Shown here piece by piece: positions 33,101-43,961 of a DNA stretch of 64,000 bases. A program made the position numbers and the translations under genes. The notes beneath the pieces are model-generated. The model made no database searches. It saw nothing but the letters and a program-made list of their open reading frames with translations, and had not been told where the DNA came from. The first letter of the stretch is position 1. Each line of letters opens with the position of its first letter. Source of the stretch: Fulvimonas soli (lineage in GTDB: Bacteria > Pseudomonadota > Gammaproteobacteria > Xanthomonadales > Rhodanobacteraceae); the NCBI RefSeq assembly GCF_003148905.1, contig NZ_QGHC01000007.1:186001-250000 (forward strand), read 5' to 3'.

Positions 33101-35750
33101 ATCGCTGGCCCCGAGTTCGCGCGAGACTCGTGCGTCGTTCGCGCAGGCGCTGGGCCACGCCGTGCAAACGGCCGAGTCCGTGGAAGTGCTGGCCGCGCGC
33201 CAGCACGTCGATCCGGCATTGTGTGCGCGGCAAGTCGACGCCATCCTGACCGGCAACAAGGCCTTGCAGTCGCTCAAGCAGACCGATGCGCTGCGTACGG
33301 CGCTGCTGGAAAACCGGGAGGATCTGTGCGGTCCGCTACTTGCCCTGCACGCGGAGTGGATGAGCGAATCTGCCGCCTGGCAGGCACATCCCGCGCCGGT
33401 ACGGGTAAGCGCAAGCCCCGAATTCGCACAGGCCGTGCACACCATGCTGGCGCGCGGTACTTCGCTGCTGCGTTTCCTGTCACCGGACTGGTGGAAGGCG
33501 CGAGGAGCCATTACACGACAATTGCCCTGCGTCTGGCCCGATGCGTTGGGTCGCCGCATCGACACAACCCTGTTGCGCGATCTGCATCAGCGCTTGAGGC
33601 TCGCCGGGCTGTGGGTACGAGCCGACGCCGTCCTGGCGGAGACAGGATTGAGCCGCCATTTGAACGGCGATGCAAAGCGGATCGCACAGGCGCTTCAGGA
33701 CGTGGCCGAAATCACCGATTCCGTGCGAACCTTGCGGCGCATACGCGGCGCGCTGGAATCGCTCGATGCGTGGTTGCCGCAGGATGCAGGCGCATGGCAA
33801 AAGGCCGTACTCGAGCGCTTCGCCGCCGCGCAGGCGTGGCGCAAGCACCGCGCCGCGATCGATGAGGCCGCCCGAATTTTCCACCACATCGATACCCGCA
33901 CTCCGGTGACCGATTTGCACGACCTGCACCAACGCTTCATCGAACAATCCGACCGCGTGGCCGAACTGGACATATGCCTGGCCGAAGCCTGCGCCATCGA
34001 CGGCTGCGGCGGCTCGATCGTCGCCGCCTGCGCCGACGCAAACACGCATCAATGGTCGGATCTCGTGCTGAAGGCGTGGGCCATTGATCGCGTGAAAGCT
34101 GCCGGGAACGACCTGCCGGCACACCTGCGCAGTGGCCACGTCGACGACAACGCGACCGAGCGTCTGAACGAAGCGCTCGAAACACAGGCGCTCGTTACCC
34201 GCCGTCGTATCCTGGAACGCGCGAATTCAACGCCGCTGCTCAAGGTGGCCGCCACCGGGAAATACGTGCGCCGGACACCGGAACAGGCCGCCCGCGAAAA
34301 GCTCCAGCACGAGACCGCGAGGCAACGCGGCCTGCCACCGCTGCGTACCTTCGTGCGCAACCATGTCGAACAGGGTCTATTCGACGCGCTTCCTGTCTGG
34401 CTGCTGTCGCCGGAAACACTGGCCGTACTATTTCCGCGCAAACCCGTGTTCGACATCGTCATCTTCGACGAAGCCTCGCAATGCACTGTCGCGAACGGCT
34501 TCCCCGCCTTGTTACGTGCGCGTCGCGTGGCCATCGCGGGCGACGATCGACAGATGCCGCCTACGTCCTTTTTCAAGGCCGCGCGCAACGACGGCGAGGA
34601 CGAAGCGAGCAGGCAAGGCGAACCCGCTGACTTTCTGGAATCGGAATCGCTTCTCACCCTCGCGCGGCAACGCATGCCGTCGCGACGCCTCGATTGGCAC
34701 TACCGCTGCCAGGATGAAGACCTGATCGCATTCTCCAATCATGCCATGTATGGCGGTTCGCTGATGACCTGTCCCGCATCGGCCAGGCCGCCGGTGCCAC
34801 CGGCCATGCGCTGGGTGGCCGTGCCGGATGCCCGCTACGAGGATGGACGCAACGACGTCGAGGCCGAGAAAGTGGTCGATCTCGTCCACGAGCTGCTGGG
34901 CAGGTTGCAGCCGCCGACCATCGGCATCATCACGTTCAACCTATCGCAGCGACTTGCGGTGCTCGACGCCATTGACAAGCGGCGCGCCTCGGATGGCGAG
35001 TTCGCCCAGCGCTATGCAGCCGCGGAGGCGCACGAGCAGCTCGACGACCGCCCCTTCGTCAAGAACATCGAGAACGTGCAGGGCGATGAACGCGACGTGA
35101 TCCTATTCACGCTGGGCCACGCGCCGGTGGAGCGGGTGCACAAAACGCGCGGTGTGCAGCGCTACGTGCCGGCCCGGTTCGGTCCGCTCGGGCAGCGGGG
35201 CGGCGAGCGGCGACTGAACGTCGCCGTATCGCGTGCGCGTGAGGAAGCTATCGTCGTCGCCTCGTTCCACCCGGATCAATTGAGCGTAGCACGTGCGAAG
35301 AACGACGGCCCACGCCTATTCAAAGCTTATCTCGAATACGTGCATCAATTGTCGTCCGGTGCGCGCACGCTTGCGGCACGTACGCTCGATCTCGTACGCA
35401 CGCCATCGGACGCCGCAATGCCGACGGCAGCCACTCTCGCCCTTCCAGGTTTCGTACCGTTGGCCGGGCAAGTGGCCGAAGCGCTGTTGGCGCGCGGCAT
35501 CGAAGTATCCATATATGTCGGCGCTTCACGCTTCAAGGTGGACGTTGCGCTCGAAGGCAGCCTCGACGGAAAGACGTACCAGGTCGCCATCCTGTGCGAC
35601 GAAGGCGACGGCGACGACGGCGCTTACCGCCGTACGCAACGCGCAGCCGCACTTCGGCGACGTGGTTGGCGCGTCGTGCACGTCGACGGCGTTGAATGGC
35701 TGTTCGACCGCGAAACCGTGCTGACACGGATCGGAAGGGCGATGTCGTAG
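30093..35750 (+). CDS. 1885-residue M48-like peptidase / TerB / DUF4011-like / SF1 helicase / MTES-type nuclease fusion in the CRISPR locus
   Basis: Domain order: (1) M48-like zinc peptidase, about 80-260, with HEFGH at 124-128 and the third ligand motif ELTAD at 170-174. (2) A TerB-like helical domain, about 296-405, with paired acidic turns (ADELLSDDE, MADGVVDARE). (3) A DUF4011-like region, about 520-800 (APLLLHSVELEPEG, NQALFRLIHLKANLPFPD). (4) An SF1 helicase: Walker A GPPGTGKS 829-836, DEAS 1459-1462, GDDRQMPP from 1483, NVQGDERDVILF, and VAVSRAREE near 1710. (5) A C-terminal Vsr/MTES-like fold (FKVDVAL, Asp1817; GWRVVHVDGVEWLFD). It lies between csb3 and cas4-cas1 on the same strand, 80 bp before cas4-cas1. 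It resembles anti-phage helicase-nuclease proteins. A role in this CRISPR system is inference. Confidence 0.85.
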   Translation: MDTGKIATAARVRVALEIPLLDRLAQDARVALMGVQCAPPEPEAVRRQLLGRAVRLTETMAPAATAAANEIRDAFGLQAAVEIYQSAGRENAAMHLLREPILMEIQGRLLSLLDNGALRAVIGHEFGHFIAHGPDSPHAHVSALATYLAAAEDVPGEVALLASMLSMARELTADRYALLATRDLDALLRLEMVATTGLPAEALGGDTAGYLAQCRELVESCLADGDGAQGVTHPEHGVRAWAAWLFSESDLYHELTGCGPATRAIADVDALIERVLRRPGLDGTFQYLEPPPAELHELALASAVLVAMADELLSDDEAEILERTFAPLVPDWRRLLDPDEAARRVEALAPVAKAWGAAFLRPLFNLLHHVLMADGVVDARELIRVIEIGRLLDGEELFGSLMRPVMRRITVERREETATKPLPIRTQDALPALDAYLAAIARRRGAQVTLRRLLRMLGGTDRNDGVLVQIAAALDRAALMTKADLSTIDLDDDFILTPRHAAPTVPQQPLPTRDALRRAIRRLRDELVSGDGHSPSVRLREIRTGRAFDLAALSRVSVGHGDRCLALAHEGRRVTLVQGEQAGQSKDAAILLRQLVELRREHLARREETGARDLYLGTGFVRGAIEGYVVRAPLLLHSVELEPEGSGGMALVPVRDEPPAANQALFRLIHLKANLPFPDDLAHRLDALAADASAGAPALAEHLRQIGVDLFEVDGDLHVLDPLDDDVPAWTGRRLELEACAVIGLFPQSRSELLHDYEQLLADLDRPNADVGALLGCANELLPASLRQPGAPAPSAAVPSAPALVIGADPSQVEVVRMAGALPALVIDGPPGTGKSQVIVNLVADALSRGERVAVVSEKRAALDVVANRLAGIGFSKLVGVVHDVADDRKALFRKIHARLEPKAEEPDPAPTIEANDPAPLAELLRSRIAHARFTTSGEPTLGQLATFAAGIAATVPPNMPPLADVPAASALKLARAVAACRPWADLLAPDSPWRPTEGRSRQSLAPSSRETRASFAQALGHAVQTAESVEVLAARQHVDPALCARQVDAILTGNKALQSLKQTDALRTALLENREDLCGPLLALHAEWMSESAAWQAHPAPVRVSASPEFAQAVHTMLARGTSLLRFLSPDWWKARGAITRQLPCVWPDALGRRIDTTLLRDLHQRLRLAGLWVRADAVLAETGLSRHLNGDAKRIAQALQDVAEITDSVRTLRRIRGALESLDAWLPQDAGAWQKAVLERFAAAQAWRKHRAAIDEAARIFHHIDTRTPVTDLHDLHQRFIEQSDRVAELDICLAEACAIDGCGGSIVAACADANTHQWSDLVLKAWAIDRVKAAGNDLPAHLRSGHVDDNATERLNEALETQALVTRRRILERANSTPLLKVAATGKYVRRTPEQAAREKLQHETARQRGLPPLRTFVRNHVEQGLFDALPVWLLSPETLAVLFPRKPVFDIVIFDEASQCTVANGFPALLRARRVAIAGDDRQMPPTSFFKAARNDGEDEASRQGEPADFLESESLLTLARQRMPSRRLDWHYRCQDEDLIAFSNHAMYGGSLMTCPASARPPVPPAMRWVAVPDARYEDGRNDVEAEKVVDLVHELLGRLQPPTIGIITFNLSQRLAVLDAIDKRRASDGEFAQRYAAAEAHEQLDDRPFVKNIENVQGDERDVILFTLGHAPVERVHKTRGVQRYVPARFGPLGQRGGERRLNVAVSRAREEAIVVASFHPDQLSVARAKNDGPRLFKAYLEYVHQLSSGARTLAARTLDLVRTPSDAAMPTAATLALPGFVPLAGQVAEALLARGIEVSIYVGASRFKVDVALEGSLDGKTYQVAILCDEGDGDDGAYRRTQRAAALRRRGWRVVHVDGVEWLFDRETVLTRIGRAMS

Positions 35751-35830
35751 CCGTTCGCTCTGCGCTTGAAAGCGCGGGACAGCCAAGGCATCAGGACGAT
35801 GACGGTCCGGCTACTTACGGAGAGGCGCAG

Positions 35831-37552
35831 ATGGAGCCCAAGCAAGCGGAACTGGAACTGCCATTCCCTGAACTGGGCGGCGACCAGCCGCTGATCCCGG
35901 TGCGCATGCTCAACGAGCATGTGTACTGCCCACGACTTGCCTATCTCGAATGGGTGCAGGGCGAGTGGGCCGATTCGGTCGACACCGTGGACGGCCGTCA
36001 CAAGCACCAGCGCGTAGACAAACCTTCCGGCGACCTTCCCGACGCTGACATTGCCGCAGAGGGACAGGCCGAGATTCATGCCCGCTCTGTCACATTGTCG
36101 TCCAACACGCTTGGATTGATCGCCAAGCTCGACCTGATCGAAGGCGAAGGCAATGTTGTCATACCGGTGGACTACAAGCGCGGCAAGCGCCCGCATACCG
36201 CGCGTGGTATCTATGATCCTGAGCGCGTGCAGCTTTGCGCGCAGGGACTGCTGCTCAGGGAGCATGGCTACATTTGTGAAGAAGGCGCCATCTACTACGT
36301 CGCCAGCAAGGAACGGGTGAGCGTCGCCTTCGACGAGGATCTGCTCGCCCTTACCCGCAACGCCATTGCCGAGTTGCGCGCGATGGCCGCCGGCGGACGC
36401 ATCCCCGAGCCACTGATGGACAGCCCGAAATGCCCACGCTGTTCGTTGGTGACCATCTGCCTGCCGGACGAGGTGCAGTTCCTGCGGCGCGCCGAACTGT
36501 CGCCGCGGCCGCTGGCCGTGCCACATCACGAGGCCCTGCCGCTGTACATCCAGCATTACAGCGCCAAGCTTTCCAAGAAAGGGGAAACGCTGGAGGTGAC
36601 CGACAAGGAAGGCCGCATACTAGCCACTGCTCGGCTTGGCGAAGTTTCGCAGGTGGTAATCCAGGGCAACGTCTACGTCACCACACCATGCCTGCAGGAA
36701 CTGATGCAGCGTGATATCCCCGTGAGCTGGCATAGCTACAGCGGTTTCTTCTTCGGACATACTCAGGGCAACGGCCACAAGAACGTCGAATTGCGCACTG
36801 CGCAGTACCGTGCCAGCTTCAACGAAAGTACCTGTCTGCGAATCGCACGCGGACTTGTCGCCGCCAAGATCGCCAACAGCCGCACGCAGATCCGGCGCAA
36901 CTGGAAGCCAGATGAAAAACCCGAGCGCCTGCTGACCGACCTGAAGCGCATCCGCCAGCAGGCCGAACGCGCCGAGAACCTGGAAATGTTGCTCGGCATC
37001 GAAGGCCACGCCGCTGCGCTGTACTTCGGCCACTTCCAAAAGACCCTCAAACCGGTCGCGATCGAGGACGAATCGCTGCTGGCCTTCGACTTCACCCAGC
37101 GCAATCGACGCCCGCCCTCCGATCCGGTCAATGCCATGTTGTCGTTTGCTTATACCATGCTGGCCAGAACTTGGACGACCACGTTGAGTGCCGTGGGATT
37201 CGACGCATTCCGCGGCTTCTATCACCAGCCGCGCTATGGCCGTCCTGCCCTGGCGCTGGACATGATGGAGCCATTCCGACCACTGTTGGCTGATTCGGTG
37301 GTCATGCAGGTCATCAATAACGGCGAAATACATCCCAGCGACTTCGTCAGCGCTGCAGGCAGCGTCAACCTTGATGCCTCTGGGCGCAAGCGCTTCATTG
37401 CCGCCTTCGAACGGCGGCTCAGCCAGGAGATCACGCACCCGTTGTTCGGCTATCGACTCAGCTATCGCCGGTTGCTGGAATTGCAAGCGCGGTTGCTTGG
37501 TCGTTTCCTGCTCGGCGAGTTGGACGACTATCCGAACTTCACCACTCGCTAG
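35831..37552 (+). CDS. cas4-cas1: Cas4-Cas1 fusion (spacer acquisition)
   Basis: 573 residues. The N-terminal Cas4 nuclease has the Fe-S cysteines Cys33, Cys201, Cys204 and Cys210 ([17 protein letters not shown]) and a RecB-like core [12 protein letters not shown]. It trims prespacers and selects the PAM. The Cas1 integrase follows from about residue 230, with catalytic Glu391 (GIEGHAA), His465 ([11 protein letters not shown]) and Asp477 ([11 protein letters not shown]). The Cas4-Cas1 fusion is typical of type I-G. The ATG at 35831 follows a GGAGAGG site. An in-frame extension to 35696 overlaps the previous gene and is not used here. Confidence 0.95.
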   Translation: MEPKQAELELPFPELGGDQPLIPVRMLNEHVYCPRLAYLEWVQGEWADSVDTVDGRHKHQRVDKPSGDLPDADIAAEGQAEIHARSVTLSSNTLGLIAKLDLIEGEGNVVIPVDYKRGKRPHTARGIYDPERVQLCAQGLLLREHGYICEEGAIYYVASKERVSVAFDEDLLALTRNAIAELRAMAAGGRIPEPLMDSPKCPRCSLVTICLPDEVQFLRRAELSPRPLAVPHHEALPLYIQHYSAKLSKKGETLEVTDKEGRILATARLGEVSQVVIQGNVYVTTPCLQELMQRDIPVSWHSYSGFFFGHTQGNGHKNVELRTAQYRASFNESTCLRIARGLVAAKIANSRTQIRRNWKPDEKPERLLTDLKRIRQQAERAENLEMLLGIEGHAAALYFGHFQKTLKPVAIEDESLLAFDFTQRNRRPPSDPVNAMLSFAYTMLARTWTTTLSAVGFDAFRGFYHQPRYGRPALALDMMEPFRPLLADSVVMQVINNGEIHPSDFVSAAGSVNLDASGRKRFIAAFERRLSQEITHPLFGYRLSYRRLLELQARLLGRFLLGELDDYPNFTTR

Positions 37553-37575
37553 CTTTCGCACGCCGTGAGACGACC

Positions 37576-37866
37576 ATGGACGAGCATCTGTACTTGGTGA
37601 CCTACGACATCCGCGACGACAAACGTTGGCGCCGCGTATTCAAGCTCATGAAAGGATTTGGCGAGTGGCTACAGCTTTCCGTCTTCCAATGCCGCCTGAG
37701 CCGCCGTCGTCATGCCGAAATGCTGCAACTACTGGACGGTATCATCAACCGGCGCGTCGATGCCCTGTTGGTCATCGACCTGGGACCTGCCGACAAAGTC
37801 AAGCCCCGCGTGGTGAGCCTCGGAGACAAATTCGTACCCATCGAACGTGAGCCAATCATCGTCTGA
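37576..37866 (+). CDS. cas2: Cas2, spacer acquisition subunit
   Basis: 96 residues, a usual Cas2 length. The ferredoxin-like start [20 protein letters not shown] carries the conserved Asp after the first strand, and the Cas1-contact region includes [12 protein letters not shown]. It forms the central dimer of the Cas1-Cas2 integration complex. It begins 23 bp after cas4-cas1 and ends 228 bp before the first CRISPR repeat. Confidence 0.95.
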   Translation: MDEHLYLVTYDIRDDKRWRRVFKLMKGFGEWLQLSVFQCRLSRRRHAEMLQLLDGIINRRVDALLVIDLGPADKVKPRVVSLGDKFVPIEREPIIV

Positions 37867-38094
37867 GCACAGATTTGCGGGCAATCGCTGCTTCGCCTCA
37901 CTTCTGCGAGCGCTTCGGTGATGGCGCGAAACGCTCCTACCGCTCGCAGGAATATTATCTTTGATAATCAGTATACTACCCGAACTTGGTGTATCATGAT
38001 GTCAATCTTTGTTGTGTACACTGATGCCGTTGCAACACAGCGCTCGAGCTGTCGGAACGACAGCGTTCTTGAAACAGTGACTTGCGAGAGGGCT
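37867..38094 (+). promoter_or_regulatory. CRISPR leader
   Basis: 228 bp between cas2 and the first repeat. The stretch 37950-38030 is AT-rich in an otherwise GC-rich region and contains an inverted repeat ATTATC-TTT-GATAAT (37954-37968), then a -10-like TATACT (37972-37977). Position, base composition and the intact repeats beside it identify the leader end, where the array is transcribed and new spacers are inserted. No gene is seen. Confidence 0.75.
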
Positions 38095-41036
38095 GTGATC
38101 CGGAGCGATTCGCTCCGGCCTCATTGAAGCCCAGGCGAGGTCTCAATCAATGCGCTCGGCTCCAGCTGTGATCCGGAGCGATTCGCTCCGGCCTCATTGA
38201 AGCCGGACTGGTCGTTGCGCCGGCGAATGCCGCCTACGCCGTGATCCGGAGCGATTCGCTCCGGCCTCATTGAAGCCTGAGGAAACGGGGGCAATGCTGG
38301 ACGCGATTTGCATGTGATCCGGAGCGATTCGCTCCGGCCTCATTGAAGCGGCGCGGGTGATGAAAAAATGGATACCGGGGGCACAGTGATCCGGAGCGAT
38401 TCGCTCCGGCCTCATTGAAGCTGTGAGAACAGGGGACTTAATCCTGATACCACAGAGAGTGATCCGGAGCGATTCGCTCCGGCCTCATTGAAGCTACCCC
38501 TCCGCCGGCTCGAACGAGAACGACCGCTACGGTGATCCGGAGCGATTCGCTCCGGCCTCATTGAAGCCCCCAGACCCGGCCGGTCTTGCTCTTCCACTGC
38601 TGGGGTGATCCGGAGCGATTCGCTCCGGCCTCATTGAAGCTACAACGCCCCCGTACCGCTGAATCCCATCCGCCGCAGTGATCCGGAGCGATTCGCTCCG
38701 GCCTCATTGAAGCGCGAGACCTGGGCAAAGGTCGCTGAGATCGCCCGCGGTGATCCGGAGCGATTCGCTCCGGCCTCATTGAAGCACCGACCTGATCCGT
38801 CTCGGCGTCGGCGTATTCGTCGGTGATCCGGAGCGATTCGCTCCGGCCTCATTGAAGCGACGGCCAGCGGCTCCTTTTCCTCGCCGACTTGAAGGTGATC
38901 CGGAGCGATTCGCTCCGGCCTCATTGAAGCCACGTATGGCGCGCCCCATGGGCGCGCTAGTTTCGGTGATCCGGAGCGATTCGCTCCGGCCTCATTGAAG
39001 CGAGGTGGGCGCCCCGTACATCTTCGAGGTGGCCCAGCAGTGATCCGGAGCGATTCGCTCCGGCCTCATTGAAGCATATTGCTCATGGTCAGTACTCCAA
39101 TCGGTGTCGGGTGTGATCCGGAGCGATTCGCTCCGGCCTCATTGAAGCATAAGCTGATGCAGACGGATACCGCGGCCGCGGAAAGTGATCCGGAGCGATT
39201 CGCTCCGGCCTCATTGAAGCCAGTATCCGTCAAGTCATGGATACTACGCGCACCGGGGTGATCCGGAGCGATTCGCTCCGGCCTCATTGAAGCTGAGCGC
39301 CGGAGAAATCTCCATTTTTGGGTCACGGCGGTGATCCGGAGCGATTCGCTCCGGCCTCATTGAAGCTAAAGATAGCGGCTTTTCCTATTTGCCTACGCTC
39401 GCGTGATCCGGAGCGATTCGCTCCGGCCTCATTGAAGCCACTGGTTCTCGGCGTTCTGCTGATCCTGAAGCACGCGTGATCCGGAGCGATTCGCTCCGGC
39501 CTCATTGAAGCGGTTGTAGATGTCGTCGAGGGGCGAGAACAGGCGGCGGTGATCCGGAGCGATTCGCTCCGGCCTCATTGAAGCATCCTGATGTCGGCGA
39601 CGCGCACAGGATCGGCGGTCGGTGATCCGGAGCGATTCGCTCCGGCCTCATTGAAGCGCTCATCCCCCTGCGGGGGAGTTCCCCCTCCGAATCGTGATCC
39701 GGAGCGATTCGCTCCGGCCTCATTGAAGCGGCGACGTGCGCGTGCTGCACGCCCTTGAGGGCGGCAGTGATCCGGAGCGATTCGCTCCGGCCTCATTGAA
39801 GCTGGAGGGTCTGGTGCTCGTAGTCGAGCACCGCCGGATGTGATCCGGAGCGATTCGCTCCGGCCTCATTGAAGCGAGTGTCGAGGCCACGGTAGCCATG
39901 AGCGATTCGGCCGTGATCCGGAGCGATTCGCTCCGGCCTCATTGAAGCCCGATATTCTCGTCGTCGCCCCACCGCTGGAAGGCGGTGATCCGGAGCGATT
40001 CGCTCCGGCCTCATTGAAGCGTCGTTTGCCGCCCGCACGATGCGACGCGCAAGGGAGTGATCCGGAGCGATTCGCTCCGGCCTCATTGAAGCAGAGGTGG
40101 TCAGGAAAAGATCGGCTCGATGCCGTGGGTGATCCGGAGCGATTCGCTCCGGCCTCATTGAAGCCTCGCGTTGCCGCTCACACCCGGCTCCGGATCGCCG
40201 GTGATCCGGAGCGATTCGCTCCGGCCTCATTGAAGCATCCCATTCTTGCCGAGCATATTTCAATTGGCGAACGTGTGATCCGGAGCGATTCGCTCCGGCC
40301 TCATTGAAGCAGCCAGCCGCTGACTGTCGCTTCAGTCGTGCGCGCAGGTGATCCGGAGCGATTCGCTCCGGCCTCATTGAAGCTGGTTGGTGGCCGTCCG
40401 TGGCCGTGGGCAATCAGGCCGGTGATCCGGAGCGATTCGCTCCGGCCTCATTGAAGCTGAAGCTCGCCGGTGCCGTTGTCGTTGGTATCGACGGGTGATC
40501 CGGAGCGATTCGCTCCGGCCTCATTGAAGCGCCTTGCCAGTCAGCTCGTATTCGTCAACGATCTCTGTGATCCGGAGCGATTCGCTCCGGCCTCATTGAA
40601 GCTGGCTCCAGAGATGCCCTTGCCCCTACCAATCAGCCCGTGATCCGGAGCGATTCGCTCCGGCCTCATTGAAGCCCGGTGCTCTGCTTCGCCGTCGCCT
40701 GCACCTTGTCGGTGATCCGGAGCGATTCGCTCCGGCCTCATTGAAGCGGGAAATGGTCCAGGACGCCCTCGACGTACTTCAGGAAGTGATCCGGAGCGAT
40801 TCGCTCCGGCCTCATTGAAGCGTGGCCAGCAGGCGGTCGAAGCGGATATCGTGATTGGTGATCCGGAGCGCTCCGCTCCGGCATCATTGAAGGATCGCAC
40901 GCGACAGTGGCGACTGCTCGATGTGCAGCATGATCCGGAGCGCTTCGCTCCGGCACCATTGAAGCTACGATTTTGTCATTGAGGTCGCGATCGTGCGCCG
41001 TGATCCGGAGCACTTTCACTCCAGCCTCATCGAAGC
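38095..41036 (+). CRISPR. CRISPR array, 41 repeats and 40 spacers, type I-G
   Basis: The repeat is 36 bp, beginning GTGATCCGGAGCGATTCG and ending CTCCGGCCTCATTGAAGC, with an 8-bp stem (CCGGAGCG/CGCTCCGG) and the 8-nt handle ATTGAAGC. The first 38 copies (38095 to 40821) look identical by eye. Copies 39 (40858), 40 (40930) and 41 (41000, with one extra base) are degenerate, which marks the trailer end. Spacers are 34-38 bp, mostly 36 or 37, and I saw no duplicates. The leader is on the left after cas2, so newest spacers should be near 38131. The uniform repeats suggest a recently active array. Confidence 0.98.
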
Positions 41037-41100
41037 ATACAGAAGACTCAGCTCACAACCCTGCCATCTATGACCGAAATCAATATCGTTTCAGCAGGCG

Positions 41101-41988
41101 TCAGAGGATGTAAACGAACATGAACAGCCCCAACCAAACCACGTCCACGAAGTGCCAGTACCAGGCCACCGCCTCGAAGCCGAAGTGGTGGTCCTTGTTG
41201 AAGTGGCCCTTCAGCACGCGCAGCCAGATCACCGCCAGCATGATCGTGCCCAGCGTCACGTGCATGCCGTGGAACCCGGTGAGCATGAAGAAGGTGGAGC
41301 CGTACACGCCGCTCTGCAGGGTGAGGTTGAGCTCCTTGTAGGCCTCGATGTACTCGTGCGCCTGGAACCACAGGAAGGTGGCGCCCAGCAGCACGGTCAG
41401 GCCCAGGAACAGCAGCACCTTGCCGCGGTGGCCGGCCTTCAGCGCGTGGTGCGCGATGGTGATGGTGACGCTGGAGGAAAGCAGGATCAGCGTGTTGAGC
41501 AGCGGCAGGCCCCACGGCGCGATGGTCTGGAAGTCGCCGCCGACGTGCTCGGGGCCGTTGCCGCCGGTGGCGCCCCAGGCCGCGCTGTACTGGCTCCACA
41601 GGAACTGGTGGGTGAGCACGCCGTGGCCCTCGCCGCCCAGCCACGGCACCGAGTAGCTGCGCGCGTACCACAGCGCGCCGAAGAACGCGCCGAAGAACAT
41701 CACCTCGGAGAAGATGAACCACATCATGCCCATGCGGAACGAGCGGTCCACCTGGTCGTTGTAGTTGCCGGCCAGCGATTCCTTGATCACCGAGCGGAAC
41801 CAGCCGAAGAACATCGCCAGGATGCCCAGCGCGCCGATCAGGAGCACCGTCTTGCCGAAGCCCGACTCGCCCGGTTCGGCGTTGAGCCAGTGTGCGGCGC
41901 CATACACGGTGACGAACATGACCACCGCGGCGACGATCGGCCATTGGCTCTTGGACGGAACGAAATAAGCGCCTTGCTGCTGACCCAT
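41101..41988 (-). CDS. ctaE: Cytochrome c oxidase subunit III
   Basis: 295 residues, seven predicted membrane helices, the conserved third subunit of aa3-type cytochrome oxidase. Family motifs include FSEVMFFGAFFGALWYARS, ITIAHHALKAGHR, FLWFQAHEYIEAY, FFMLTGFHGMHVTLG and the C-terminal AWYWHFVDVVWLGLF. It is the last gene of a minus-strand cta cluster. Its stop lies 65 bp from the last CRISPR repeat, so the island ends directly behind it and no terminator is visible between them. Confidence 0.97.
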   Translation of the reverse strand: MGQQQGAYFVPSKSQWPIVAAVVMFVTVYGAAHWLNAEPGESGFGKTVLLIGALGILAMFFGWFRSVIKESLAGNYNDQVDRSFRMGMMWFIFSEVMFFGAFFGALWYARSYSVPWLGGEGHGVLTHQFLWSQYSAAWGATGGNGPEHVGGDFQTIAPWGLPLLNTLILLSSSVTITIAHHALKAGHRGKVLLFLGLTVLLGATFLWFQAHEYIEAYKELNLTLQSGVYGSTFFMLTGFHGMHVTLGTIMLAVIWLRVLKGHFNKDHHFGFEAVAWYWHFVDVVWLGLFMFVYIL

Positions 41989-42098
41989 GGTGAGATCCCC
42001 GTGGAATTCTCTTGATTTGGCTTACCACCCCGCCCTACCGCGCGGGTACTGCATGCGATGCGCCGCCGGCCGGGGCCGCGGCGCGCCGCTCCGGACCG

Positions 42099-42233
42099 CT
42101 ACGAGATCCGCAGCATGCTCAGGATCGACAGCAGGAAGATCGCCACCGCGATCGTGCCGGTCACCCAGAGGGTGCGGCGCACGCCGCGCCGGCGTGCCTC
42201 CTGCTGCTGGTCCATCGTTTGCGGGCTCGTCAT
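42099..42233 (-). CDS. 44-residue single-helix membrane protein in the cta cluster
   Basis: A short frame between ctaD and ctaE. It starts MTSPQTMDQQQEARRRGVRR, continues with one hydrophobic helix (about residues 22-40, ending LLSILSMLRIS), then stops. A positively charged N-terminus before one helix predicts an N-in membrane protein. It matches the small cytochrome oxidase assembly proteins annotated at this position in other Proteobacteria. The usual ctaG assembly gene is not found here, and the 110 bp between this frame and ctaE hold nothing I recognise. Confidence 0.7.
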   Translation of the reverse strand: MTSPQTMDQQQEARRRGVRRTLWVTGTIAVAIFLLSILSMLRIS

Positions 42234-42288
42234 CGGTCCGGTTCCGCCGGGCGCGGCCGCCGCGGGGCGGCGCGCCCGGCCGGTCGCG

Positions 42289-43905
<1,617 letters not shown>

Positions 43906-43961
43906 GGCCTTGCACCTCTACCTAATGCGAATGCTCTGGAATGGCGGACCGCGGAGCGCGG

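Noticed and set aside
38194-41019. Open frames on the minus strand of the array with repeated MRPERIAPDH and FNEAGANRSGS
   Set aside because: These are translations of the CRISPR repeat and spacers, not proteins.
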